Below are positions 34,483 through 43,200 of a stretch of DNA of 64,000 nucleotides, one piece after another. The notes below the pieces were generated by a model, which saw only the letters and a list, made by a program, of their open reading frames with translations, was not told the DNA's origin and did not search any database. The first letter of the stretch is position 1, and each line of letters begins with the position of its first letter. Both the position numbers and the translations under genes were made by a program. This stretch comes from Alistipes dispar (GTDB lineage Bacteria; Bacteroidota; Bacteroidia; Bacteroidales; Rikenellaceae): contig NZ_AP019736.1 in NCBI RefSeq assembly GCF_006542685.1, forward strand, positions 310,001-374,000, given 5' to 3'.

Positions 34483-36489
34483 TTAGAATTTCGGTTTCAT
34501 GGAGGATTTGCGCTGCGGTTTTATGGGCTGCACCCGCTCCTGTTGGGGCGTAACGTTCCGCAGGGTCAGCGATTCTTTCTTACGGTCGTAGCGAACTTCG
34601 CAGTTCTCGAAGATTTTGGTATCCGTTTCCACGTTCCGCAAGCGGATCGTTTCGCCCCCGTAGAGCCGTTTGCTGTCGTCATAGGTGATCGGTTGGCGGA
34701 GTAGCTCGTCCATCTTTCGGGCGAATATATAAACATTGTCTTCGCACCTGATCCGCCCCGGAGTGTAAATATCCAGTTCGGAATCGCTCTTAAAGGCATA
34801 CAGGCACATATCCGCCGTGCGTATGTCGTGGGGAACCCATTGAATCGCCTGCGGATGATTTTTGACGGCGGCTTCGCCAACCTGCTGCGTGATGATCTCT
34901 TTCGGTACGAAGCGCAAGATATGCCCGTTTTTACGTGCGGCTTCCAACGCTACTTCTTCCGAAATGGCTTTGGGACGCATTACGGTCATCAAAAAGTCGA
35001 TTGTTTTAGGATTATCCTGCTCCCGAACCATTTGCAGAGCTATCGACGGTTCTGTCAACGCACCGGCGATGCTGTAATCGGTCTTATCCTTTCCGTAAGT
35101 ATTGTCGAAAGCCTCTTTGCACATCTCGTAAGTCCGGTCGTCTTCGGGTATTCCCCGCAGGTTCAACGGATTCTTCCTGACCAAATCCGTATAGAACTCC
35201 GGGCTTTTCATCGTTTCCGGGATAAACTCTATGGCATACGGACTGCGACGTATGGCTTCCATGCACAACTCCGGTGTTTTAAGGGCTTCCGGAACCATTT
35301 TGAGATAGCTTCCGTCGTACCGTACCGCCGTTTCGCACAGCTCCTTATCCTTGAATTTTTCGGGAATATTGTAGAACAGTTCGGGTTCTTTGGTGAAAAT
35401 CATCTCCGCCAGCTTCGGGGTCATATAGTCCGGATTCATACTGTCCAGAAAATATTTGGTTCGAGAGTATCCCTCGCAACGCTCCAACAACTGCTCGTGG
35501 ATCTCTTTGTAGGGAATGTACCGAAGTACCCGCAGGTCATAGCTCGAATACAATGCCTCATGGCACATCTCCCGCGTCAGCAGTTCCGGCTTGAAATACT
35601 GAATGGCGGCAGGGTCGTTCACCATCGCTTTCCGGTACAGGTCGGGGGTATGCAATGCCTCCGGCACATAAGGAAGTGCATGGATGCTGGACGATACGGC
35701 CGCCTCGCACATACGCTTCGTGCGCAAATGTTCCGGTACGTCGTGCAGCATGATCCCGTCGCTCTGTACCGCCGCCGTGCATACCGTCCTTGTTTTCCAC
35801 CTCCCCGGCAGGGCCGTCAGACACGACGGGTCGGTACGAACCCCGTACAGGGCAATGTGTTCATCCATCACCTCCGGTTCGATGTCTGCCAGCAAACCTA
35901 CCATATCGGCGCCTTCCTGCCGGTATTTTTTTATGCCTTCCAAACACACGTCGGCATAGGGAATGAATTGAAGGACGCTCCGGTTTTCGCGGAGTTTGGC
36001 CAGCGGGGCGTTAAGGGCCAGCCGGCACATCTGCGGGGTTTTTATCGCTTGGGGCACGAACTCCAACACCCAACCATCTTTCGCTACTGCATCCATGCAC
36101 ATCTTCCGGGTCTTGATCCGGTCGGGCACATAAGGCAGGGCCCATACATTGTTTTGCACCGCCGCTTCGCACAGGGCCTCTGTTCGGCGCTCCTGCGGCA
36201 CGAACAGCAGCGCCGGCCCGTAACGTTCTACGGCGGCCTTGCACATCGAGGGCGTTTTCAGTTCCTCCGGCACATAGTCGAGCGCAAAATCCCAGCTTTG
36301 CACGGCCGTATAACACAGCTTTTCGGTGCGCATATCGCGGGGAACGTATCGGATATTTTCTCCGTCGATCTCGACGGCGCGGCGGCATACCGCCTCGGTA
36401 CGCCGCTCCAAAGGAAGGGTCATCAACATATTATGCTTTCTGCCGCCCCGTTCGAGCAAGGCTATATCCCGTTTTTCCTGTTCTGTCAT
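34483..36489 (-). CDS. DUF4116-like repeat protein
   Basis: 668 residues built of about sixteen 24-residue repeats with the pattern (K/R)T-x-x-(M/L)C-x-x-AV-x-x-x-(G/W)-x-x-L-x-(Y/F)VP, for example RTEALCEAAVQNNVWALPYV. This pattern resembles DUF4116 repeats, predicted to form an alpha-solenoid. The last 110 residues are non-repetitive and basic. Such proteins probably mediate protein-protein contacts; no enzyme motif is seen. No signal peptide. Confidence 0.75.
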   Translation of the reverse strand: MTEQEKRDIALLERGGRKHNMLMTLPLERRTEAVCRRAVEIDGENIRYVPRDMRTEKLCYTAVQSWDFALDYVPEELKTPSMCKAAVERYGPALLFVPQERRTEALCEAAVQNNVWALPYVPDRIKTRKMCMDAVAKDGWVLEFVPQAIKTPQMCRLALNAPLAKLRENRSVLQFIPYADVCLEGIKKYRQEGADMVGLLADIEPEVMDEHIALYGVRTDPSCLTALPGRWKTRTVCTAAVQSDGIMLHDVPEHLRTKRMCEAAVSSSIHALPYVPEALHTPDLYRKAMVNDPAAIQYFKPELLTREMCHEALYSSYDLRVLRYIPYKEIHEQLLERCEGYSRTKYFLDSMNPDYMTPKLAEMIFTKEPELFYNIPEKFKDKELCETAVRYDGSYLKMVPEALKTPELCMEAIRRSPYAIEFIPETMKSPEFYTDLVRKNPLNLRGIPEDDRTYEMCKEAFDNTYGKDKTDYSIAGALTEPSIALQMVREQDNPKTIDFLMTVMRPKAISEEVALEAARKNGHILRFVPKEIITQQVGEAAVKNHPQAIQWVPHDIRTADMCLYAFKSDSELDIYTPGRIRCEDNVYIFARKMDELLRQPITYDDSKRLYGGETIRLRNVETDTKIFENCEVRYDRKKESLTLRNVTPQQERVQPIKPQRKSSMKPKF

Positions 36490-36545
36490 AAGGTTTTCAA
36501 ATTAAAAATGCCCGACTTTGGCCGGGCAATGATGTTCGTTTGAGA

Positions 36546-36971
36546 CTATTGCTCTTCGCCGCCCGTATCGCTGTCGTTCTGGAACGTGAAGCTCTTTTGC
36601 ACCACCTGTCCCATATTGTCCTCGATATAGACGTCGATGGTCTGCTGGTCGTCGCTGCGGGAGGTGTAATAAAGGCGGAACGAGAAGCGTTCCAGCGGAT
36701 AGCGGTCGTTGGGCAGGAACACCGTCCCGTCGTCCATCCGCAGTTCTCCCTTGCCGTCGGGTTGGAAATAGCGGATCGTGTAGCGGGCGTCGGCATACTC
36801 CCCCTCACGAACCAGCGTACAGCGTATCTCGGCGGTTTCGCCTACGCCGATACGCTTGGGTACGGGCATCGTTTCCAACGAGAAACTGTACGCCTGCTGA
36901 ATGTCCAGATCTTTGTCGCAGGATGCGAGCAGTCCGAGTGCGGCCATCGCCGCAAAAAATAACTTTTTCAT
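36546..36971 (-). CDS. traQ: conjugal transfer protein TraQ (DUF3872), lipoprotein
   Basis: 141 residues from MKKLFFAAMAALGLLASCDK, a lipoprotein signal with the LASC lipobox. The rest (LDIQQAYSFSLETMPVPKRI, GETAEIRCTLVREGEYADAR, QTIDVYIEDNMGQVVQKSF) matches DUF3872/TraQ of Bacteroides conjugative transposons. In CTnDOT traQ closes the tra operon after traP; here traP is absent and other genes lie between. Confidence 0.88.
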   Translation of the reverse strand: MKKLFFAAMAALGLLASCDKDLDIQQAYSFSLETMPVPKRIGVGETAEIRCTLVREGEYADARYTIRYFQPDGKGELRMDDGTVFLPNDRYPLERFSFRLYYTSRSDDQQTIDVYIEDNMGQVVQKSFTFQNDSDTGGEEQ

Positions 36972-36982
36972 CACTTTTCGGT

Positions 36983-37867
36983 TTATTTGCATTTGTAATC
37001 CGCGAAGTCCATCGCGTTGAACAATCGTTTGTTGTTGCACCAGTAGGCCAGCCGCCACGCCTCCCGCGAGGGTTTGGCGTCGCCCGAAAAATCCCGGTAC
37101 GGCTGTGCGAAGGGCACGCAGCCCAACGCCTTCAGCTCCCGAATACGTTCCAGCGCATCGCCGATGTCGTCGCGCACCAGCACGTAGAAGAACAGTTTGC
37201 GGGGCGACAAGCCACATTTGACGAGCAGTTCTACGGCGTTATGTACATCCTCCTGCACGGCACAGCTGTCGTAGGCCATCCGCAGGAAGCGCAGCCACCT
37301 GACCCGTGCGAGCAGCTCTGCGAGTTCCGGGTTGCGGGCGATACGCCGCACGTCAAGCCCCTGATTGAAGTCCACCCGCACGCCCAAGCGGACGATCTTT
37401 TCGATCTGCGCGAGGCCCCATGCGGAGGCCAGCACGTTGTTGTCGAGCAGCACGGCCCGTTTGCGTCCTGCAAGGAACTCTTCGATGTCGGCATGGGGCC
37501 GGATAGCGCCCTCTTTGCGCGGCACCACGCACCACGAACATCGGTTCGGGCATCCGCGCGTGAGAAAGCCGTAGGCTTCGCCCACGCCGTAGAGCGAGTA
37601 ATCCGGACATGTATGTTCGACCGCCTCCGGCAGCGTCGTCGTATAATCGCGGTAGCCCGTTCCGCCGCGTATCACCTCGCAGCGGTATTCATCCCGGCAG
37701 TCGGGCGTATGGGTAAAGACCTTCGACAGATACACTTTGTCGTAACGCCCCGCCACGGGATCGGCAAATTCCACCGTATCGCCCCGGAACTTATGCCACG
37801 CCGAAAGTTTCATCAGCACGAGGTTCGGGAAGTTGCGCCCGTCCACATCCACCAATCCGATTCGCAT
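36983..37867 (-). CDS. radical SAM protein
   Basis: 294 residues. The cluster motif is RGCPNRCSWCVVP with Cys106, Cys110 and Cys113 (CX3CX2C). An N-terminal B12-binding-like segment (IGLVDVDGRNFPNLVLMKLS) and DNNVLASAWG and FNQGLDVRR follow the style of radical SAM proteins in phages and mobile elements. Reaction unknown. It sits between the methyltransferase and traQ with gaps of 7 and 11 bases, so it is in the operon. Confidence 0.85.
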   Translation of the reverse strand: MRIGLVDVDGRNFPNLVLMKLSAWHKFRGDTVEFADPVAGRYDKVYLSKVFTHTPDCRDEYRCEVIRGGTGYRDYTTTLPEAVEHTCPDYSLYGVGEAYGFLTRGCPNRCSWCVVPRKEGAIRPHADIEEFLAGRKRAVLLDNNVLASAWGLAQIEKIVRLGVRVDFNQGLDVRRIARNPELAELLARVRWLRFLRMAYDSCAVQEDVHNAVELLVKCGLSPRKLFFYVLVRDDIGDALERIRELKALGCVPFAQPYRDFSGDAKPSREAWRLAYWCNNKRLFNAMDFADYKCK

Positions 37868-37874
37868 GGCCTCC

Positions 37875-38849
37875 TCACTGTTTTGAGGTTTCGGGTCCCC
37901 GTTCCAGCCGAGAACGGGCTATGGCGACGTATTCCGGATTCGGCTCGATGCCGATGTAGTGGCGTCCCAGCCTGCGGGCGACGAGGGCCGTCGTTCCGCT
38001 TCCCAGAAACGGATCGAGGACTACGCCGCCCGGCGGACACCCCGCCTCGATAGGCGTTTCGATCAACTTCTGCGGATAGGGGGCGTAGTGCTTCTCGTGG
38101 CTGATTTCGGTCGTAATCCGCCAGACCGCCCGTTTGTTCCTGCCTTGAAGGTCATTTCTGGATTTCGAACCTGTCGGATGTTCCGGCTGTCTGGATATTC
38201 TGTTCGTCTCATTCCCGGCATAAGGTTCGAACTGTTGCCGGAAGTCGTATTTCGGGGATTTGGCGAAGAAAAACACCTTCTCGAAATCCACCGTAAAACG
38301 GTCTTTGACAGGGGTAGGCACAGCCGAGGGCTTGTGCCATATAATCTCGTTGCGCAGTATCCACCCCCGCAGGATCATCATCTCGGCGAACAGCCCCGGG
38401 ATATTGCACAGCGATTTGTGCGGAACTCGGTGTATCGACAGATCGACGCGCAGTGTTTTCAGACAATGGGCGTTTTTACCCGGCGGCCAATCGTCTGTGC
38501 GGTTGTATTTATTGAGTTTGCTGTACGAATCGCCGAGGTTCACCCATAGCGTCCCCGTACTTTTCAATACGCGGCAACACTCGTCGAAGATGCCCACGAG
38601 ATGCTCCAAGAACATCTCGCGGGAGGGTTCCTGTCCCAACTGCCCCAGCCATCCGCCGCAACTGCGGCAGATGGCGTAATCGTCGAAATCGTGTTCACAC
38701 TCCTGCCGCCCGCCGAACAGTATCGGAGAGAGTCCGTAATCTCTGAGCTGCCAGTACGGGGGCGAGGTTACGATACAGTCGATGGAGTTGTCGGGCAGCC
38801 GGCCGAGGCCGGAGGCCGCATCCGTATTAAAAATTACATCCGTTCGCAT
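37875..38849 (-). CDS. orphan DNA methyltransferase (N4-C/N6-A type)
   Basis: 324 residues. Catalytic motif IVTSPPYWQLRDYG near 27-40 and the SAM-binding motif LDPFLGSGTTALVARRLG near 282-300, in the permuted beta order. CEHDFDDYAICRSCGGW between them is a likely zinc knuckle found in phage-type enzymes. No restriction endonuclease is nearby, so it is probably a protective or regulatory methylase that shields the element during transfer. SPPY favours N4-cytosine but does not prove it. Confidence 0.9.
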   Translation of the reverse strand: MRTDVIFNTDAASGLGRLPDNSIDCIVTSPPYWQLRDYGLSPILFGGRQECEHDFDDYAICRSCGGWLGQLGQEPSREMFLEHLVGIFDECCRVLKSTGTLWVNLGDSYSKLNKYNRTDDWPPGKNAHCLKTLRVDLSIHRVPHKSLCNIPGLFAEMMILRGWILRNEIIWHKPSAVPTPVKDRFTVDFEKVFFFAKSPKYDFRQQFEPYAGNETNRISRQPEHPTGSKSRNDLQGRNKRAVWRITTEISHEKHYAPYPQKLIETPIEAGCPPGGVVLDPFLGSGTTALVARRLGRHYIGIEPNPEYVAIARSRLERGPETSKQ

Positions 38850-38861
38850 TGCATTCGCTCT

Positions 38862-39044
38862 TTAATGTCCAGTCCCCGTATCGCTGTCCGGCACTTCGTC
38901 CCAAGGGTTGTCCTCCGGAATCTCGATGTCCGTCTGTGGGCGTTTCAGGGTTTCCGTTGTTTCTTCCTCATACAGTTTGGCGCACGAGGTAAAGGCCATA
39001 GCCGCTGTCAGCAGCATCGTGGCCGCGATCGCTCTTTTTCTCAT
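38862..39044 (-). CDS. small lipoprotein of fimbrial operon
   Basis: 60 residues. MRKRAIAATMLLTAAMAFTSC is a lipoprotein signal; the mature 40 residues are acidic (EIPEDNPWDEVPDSDTGTGH). It starts 2 bases after the stop of the DUF3868-like gene. Possibly an anchor or assembly factor; function unknown. Confidence 0.65.
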   Translation of the reverse strand: MRKRAIAATMLLTAAMAFTSCAKLYEEETTETLKRPQTDIEIPEDNPWDEVPDSDTGTGH

Positions 39045-39046
39045 CG

Positions 39047-40699
39047 TCAGTCATCGGTTAAAAGGTTGGATATTTCCGGGTCGAGCCTGCCCCGGTATTC
39101 GAATGTCTCTTTCAGCTCGCACGCCCGCTCGAACCATTTGCGCCCTTCCTCCCTGTGACCCAGCCGCGAGCAGGCGATGGCTTTCAGGTAGCACGCCTCG
39201 GCCGATTCGGGCAGCGCGGAGAGCACTTCGTAAGCGCGGTCGTCATGGCCGAGCGAGAGCAGTGCGATAGCCGTATTTCGGTCATGGTAAGGAGCCAATA
39301 TCGTGAGGGCTTCGCCGTAGCGCCTTTCGTCGAGCAGCTTCACGCCCCGCGCGTAGAGCGTATCGGGTACGGTCGTATGGATCGTATCCTTCACCATGCC
39401 CACGCGCCGCAGGTCGTATTTGAAATCGACCGAGCGCAGCAGCGGATAGAGCCGCTCCCGGATATGTTTATACTCCTGCGGATACCTGCCGCGCAGGGCC
39501 GCTTCGCGCCGGTCGGGATTCTTCTCCGCACCGAGCAGCGCAAGGATCGCCTCGCGGTGCGGCAGACTGTCCGAGGCGGCGATCAAGCGCCCCAGCTCCG
39601 TCCAGTTCTCGCCTGCGGAGCGCACGGCGATCAGCGTATCGACCTGCCGCCCGAAACGCTCGCCCAGACGCCGTTTGAGCGACAGGGCACGCTCGCGGGC
39701 CAGACGCTCGTTGAGCGCGAGCGCTCCTTCCGGTGATGCCGAAGCGGTCAGCACGATACTGTCCACATAAAACTCCCGCTGGTTTATCAGTCCGTCCATC
39801 AGGGATTCGATACGGGCGAGCTGAACGGCGTTGGTTTCCAGCGTGTCGATAATGTCCGATTTGCCGACTTCGAAGGCAAGGTAGTTGCGGTCTTTGACCA
39901 CGGCATACTTCTCGATCACTTTGATCAGGTAGCGCCTCGTGGTGTCTGTAAAGGTCAGCATCGAGGATATATTGTATTCCAGCGTATCGAGCGGCGGCAT
40001 ATCGTAACGGCTGCCGTCCAGCCCTACGACCGCTCCCGCAAGTGTGACGTGCATCGTCTTGCCTTCGCCTTTGGTCGGTACTTCCTGCGTGTAGTAATAG
40101 CTGATCTTCTCACGGCCTTCGACGATGGAATCCAGCCGCACGCCCTCCGGATAGGGGTGCTTGACGAAACGCTCGAAAGCCCGCTGCTCGGCAGCCGCAT
40201 CGGGCTTGAAGACCCGCACGTATTGGTCGAACTGCCAATAGTTGCGATCCTGCACGCGGCAGAACAGCCCGCCCCGGATACTGATCTGCTGAAGCGGCAC
40301 GAGGCTGTCCGTCTTGTGGAGCATGGGTGTTACGGCCACGCTCCGGCAGTTGCCCTGCAACTGGCGCGGCAGCTCGATCACGAAGTCGATGCAGACCTTG
40401 CCCATACGCTCGGCGACGGTGCGCGATTTGGCCACCACGACCACCTCGTCGAGTTCGAACGACATGACGCGCTCGCCGTTTTCGAGCGTAGTCGTAGGCA
40501 GGAAATAGATGGGTTTCAGGCTGTCGCGGTGCTTGTATTCGACATATTGCGGTGCGGACTCCTTTTTCGGCTCCTGCTTTTGTTCTTTGGGCGCATAGTT
40601 CGCCCGTGCGCCCAAGCCCCGGCGCTGAAGCCTGCCCGTAACGGTACAACCGCCCAGCAGCAGGCACACGACGAGGCTGTGCAATAACATCTTCTTCAT
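39047..40699 (-). CDS. DUF3868/OmpA-like lipoprotein of fimbrial operon
   Basis: 550 residues. The lipoprotein signal is MKKMLLHSLVVCLLLGGCTV. A beta-rich N-terminal half (DUF3868-like) is followed by an OmpA-like part (VDSIVLTASASPEGALALNE, LARERALSLKRRLGERFG) and C-terminal TPR-like helices (ALTILAPYHDRNTAIALLSL, AEACYLKAIACSRLGHREEG). DUF3868 proteins accompany fimbrillin genes in Bacteroidales. It likely anchors the appendage at the outer membrane and peptidoglycan. Confidence 0.78.
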   Translation of the reverse strand: MKKMLLHSLVVCLLLGGCTVTGRLQRRGLGARANYAPKEQKQEPKKESAPQYVEYKHRDSLKPIYFLPTTTLENGERVMSFELDEVVVVAKSRTVAERMGKVCIDFVIELPRQLQGNCRSVAVTPMLHKTDSLVPLQQISIRGGLFCRVQDRNYWQFDQYVRVFKPDAAAEQRAFERFVKHPYPEGVRLDSIVEGREKISYYYTQEVPTKGEGKTMHVTLAGAVVGLDGSRYDMPPLDTLEYNISSMLTFTDTTRRYLIKVIEKYAVVKDRNYLAFEVGKSDIIDTLETNAVQLARIESLMDGLINQREFYVDSIVLTASASPEGALALNERLARERALSLKRRLGERFGRQVDTLIAVRSAGENWTELGRLIAASDSLPHREAILALLGAEKNPDRREAALRGRYPQEYKHIRERLYPLLRSVDFKYDLRRVGMVKDTIHTTVPDTLYARGVKLLDERRYGEALTILAPYHDRNTAIALLSLGHDDRAYEVLSALPESAEACYLKAIACSRLGHREEGRKWFERACELKETFEYRGRLDPEISNLLTDD

Positions 40700-40745
40700 T
40701 GTTTTATAACTTTTTTCTTATCATAAGCCGAGAAGACGGGCCCGA

Positions 40746-42581
40746 CTACCTCCATGTAATCGACGCTTGTGCTTGTTGACTTTGCCCGTAGATGTCCGTA
40801 ATCGTAAAGACGAATTCCGTTCGCTCGGCATAGGAAGAGTTGGCGGTAAAAATATGTTGTCCGGCTTCGAGGGTTACAGGGCTGTCGGGGCGTAACATGG
40901 AACCGCCATACGAAACCCTGCAATTCGTCGAGGTCGTCGTATAACTTACGGTATAGTCGCCCGCGTATTCGGTCGAACGGATGATCAGCGTCATCGGACT
41001 GTCCGAATAGAGAGCCGCCGAGGACATGGTTCGTATCATTGCGGAGAATTTCGGATAACGGGACGTTACCGTGCATTGCCGCTGTACGCTATGGCCGCTG
41101 CCGTCGCTTACCCGCACCGTAACCGTCAGGTCGCCGGTGACACGGGTGTCGAGCAAGAAACCGTGGGTTCCATTGCCTAACATGACTTCGTTGCCGCCGA
41201 GCCCTGTCCCTGCGGGAAATACGAAAACGGCCTGCGGATCGGAACAAGTGAAGGTAGAGATTGCGGCGTCATCGCTTCCACTGATTTCCAACGTAAAAGT
41301 GGCGGGATTGCCGACGACGATTGCCGAAGGCGGTGTCAGCGTAACATCGAGAGAGGGTTTTTCGACCGCCTCGGTCGTCAGCGTACGGCGAATTTCATAG
41401 TCATAGGCATCCCGCAGGACGAATGTCAGCACGGCTTCGCCTGCAACTGTCGGGCAGTATCCGATCCGTGCTGTTTTAATTCCGGCTCCGCCGGGTAATG
41501 CGACGGGAATTCCGGTCGTCATGGCTGCACCGTCGAATGTTATCGTACCTTCGCCCTTCTCCTGTTCGACGGTCAGCGTGTAGCGACCGTCGGGATCGGT
41601 GCTCTCGACCCTCATCTCGGTAAAAATATCGTCGCCCACGCAGCACGTCCGAGGTAGTTCCGTGAAGGTCGCTCCGAGCGTCGAAAGACGCATATCCGTC
41701 GCATTGGCCCCCGAAATCATCACATCGAGGTTATAATGACAGTTACGCAGGATGTCGAAAGAGGTCGTGACGTTGCTGCCGGGATAGATGTAATAATCGA
41801 CCTTACGGCCTGATGCCTCGCCTTCAAGATGGATACAGGTGGCGTATTGCGGGGCATTTTCGCGGCTGCGCTGCCGCGGGTCGGTGATGCCCGGCACTTC
41901 GCCCTGAGCGTTTTCGGGAAGGTAAAGAACAACGGAGTAGCTGCGTCCGGAAAGGGCGCTCTTCGGAAAGGATGTCACTTCGCTGTCCGTTGTGGGTTTG
42001 CTTCCAGCGAAGAACGGCACGCAGGACGGTACGCCCGTTACCTGACAGGATCGGAGTTCGAAATCCGTAAAGGCGCCGGCCGTCGTGACGTTCAGAGTCA
42101 GTTTTGCCACACACCGCCGCAGGAGTATCGCGACATCGGTAGCCCCCGATACAGTGAAAGACTGCCGGCCGCTCATCGCAAACCTCTCATCGGTATCTCC
42201 CGATACATCGAGAACGTACATCGCTTCCTGCAATCGCAGGAGTGTCATCGGCCCCATATCTTCCCTCGTATTGGCGATGGCATACGCTTCGTAACGGCCG
42301 TGAGCTATCGTCATCGTCCGCGAAGCGTTCCCTGCGGTCAGATAGTGATGTTCCAGCGAACCCGTCTGCACGTTATGCAGGTAAAGGTTCACGTCTGCAA
42401 TGGTATTTTCATCCTCCGAATTTCGTGTCGGAAATCCGTTGTCCGCAGCCGTAAAAGATATTTCCACCTGCGAAGCGACAGCTTCGGGGGACTGCGGTCC
42501 ATCGGGCGGGTAGCTGCCGCTATCCTTCGTGCAGGATGCGGACAGAAGCGGCAATAATCCTAAAAACAAGAGCTTTTTCAT
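40746..42581 (-). CDS. fimbrial/surface lipoprotein with DUF4906-like domain (second copy)
   Basis: 611 residues from MKKLLFLGLLPLLSASCTKD, a lipoprotein signal. The N-terminal 350 residues parallel the 596-residue protein upstream: IADVNLYLHNVQTGSLEHHY, HGRYEAYAIANTREDMGPMT, LRRCVAKLTLNV, and GEVPGITDPRQRS. The C-terminal part is a series of Ig-like beta domains (PPSAIVVGNPATFTLEISGS, DLTVTVRVSDGSGHSV). Probably a minor or tip subunit with adhesive domains. Secreted through the lipoprotein route. Confidence 0.8.
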   Translation of the reverse strand: MKKLLFLGLLPLLSASCTKDSGSYPPDGPQSPEAVASQVEISFTAADNGFPTRNSEDENTIADVNLYLHNVQTGSLEHHYLTAGNASRTMTIAHGRYEAYAIANTREDMGPMTLLRLQEAMYVLDVSGDTDERFAMSGRQSFTVSGATDVAILLRRCVAKLTLNVTTAGAFTDFELRSCQVTGVPSCVPFFAGSKPTTDSEVTSFPKSALSGRSYSVVLYLPENAQGEVPGITDPRQRSRENAPQYATCIHLEGEASGRKVDYYIYPGSNVTTSFDILRNCHYNLDVMISGANATDMRLSTLGATFTELPRTCCVGDDIFTEMRVESTDPDGRYTLTVEQEKGEGTITFDGAAMTTGIPVALPGGAGIKTARIGYCPTVAGEAVLTFVLRDAYDYEIRRTLTTEAVEKPSLDVTLTPPSAIVVGNPATFTLEISGSDDAAISTFTCSDPQAVFVFPAGTGLGGNEVMLGNGTHGFLLDTRVTGDLTVTVRVSDGSGHSVQRQCTVTSRYPKFSAMIRTMSSAALYSDSPMTLIIRSTEYAGDYTVSYTTTSTNCRVSYGGSMLRPDSPVTLEAGQHIFTANSSYAERTEFVFTITDIYGQSQQAQASITWR

Positions 42582-42592
42582 ATCTCGGGATT

Positions 42593-43129
42593 CTAAAACA
42601 TATAAGAGAAAGAGGCTTCCAGCTTCGCCGGAGCCAGTGCGATACGGCGGTAATGCCGCAGAAAGACATCTTCGCCGGGCGGCGGCGCGGGGTTCCAGCG
42701 CGTATCGTTCATGTAATACAGGCCGATGCCGCCTTCGAGCGAGAAATTCCACCGCCTATGCAGCATCCACGAGTAGCCCGCGCTGGCACCTACGCCGACA
42801 GCCCAGCCGTTGTAGCGTTTGTTCCGGTTCCCGACGCGATACTGTGCGAGGGCGGAGTGCACGCCCCAAAAGAAGCCGACGTGCGGCTCGAAGCGCCAGC
42901 GGCGCACACCCACGACGGCTCCCAGCACTTTGGTTCGCAGACTTTCGGTCGAGATCGGGTTCCAGTATGCCGACGCTTCGACAGACCATTTTTCCGATAC
43001 GGCCACATCCACACCGGCATTGACGGTTCCCGTTGCCAGTCCCAGCGCATTGACGCGCACGGCCGTATATTGAGCCGAAGCTGCGTTCGCCGCGAGGACG
43101 AACAGCAGCAGTACAAATAATCTTTTCAT
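42593..43129 (-). CDS. DUF3575 outer-membrane protein
   Basis: 178 residues. Signal peptide MKRLFVLLLFVLAANAASAQ, then VRVNALGLATGTVNAGVDVA, the DUF3575 opening, and barrel strands to the C-terminal ASFSYMF. DUF3575 proteins are regular members of fimbrillin gene clusters and may form the outer-membrane assembly platform. Located between the two DUF4906-like genes. Confidence 0.85.
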   Translation of the reverse strand: MKRLFVLLLFVLAANAASAQYTAVRVNALGLATGTVNAGVDVAVSEKWSVEASAYWNPISTESLRTKVLGAVVGVRRWRFEPHVGFFWGVHSALAQYRVGNRNKRYNGWAVGVGASAGYSWMLHRRWNFSLEGGIGLYYMNDTRWNPAPPPGEDVFLRHYRRIALAPAKLEASFSYMF

Positions 43130-43200
43130 CGTGTTTCTATTTTGTTGGAATGAGTAGCCGCCGCATCCGGCAAAAGGTATCGGCGGAGCGTTGAGAGAGG

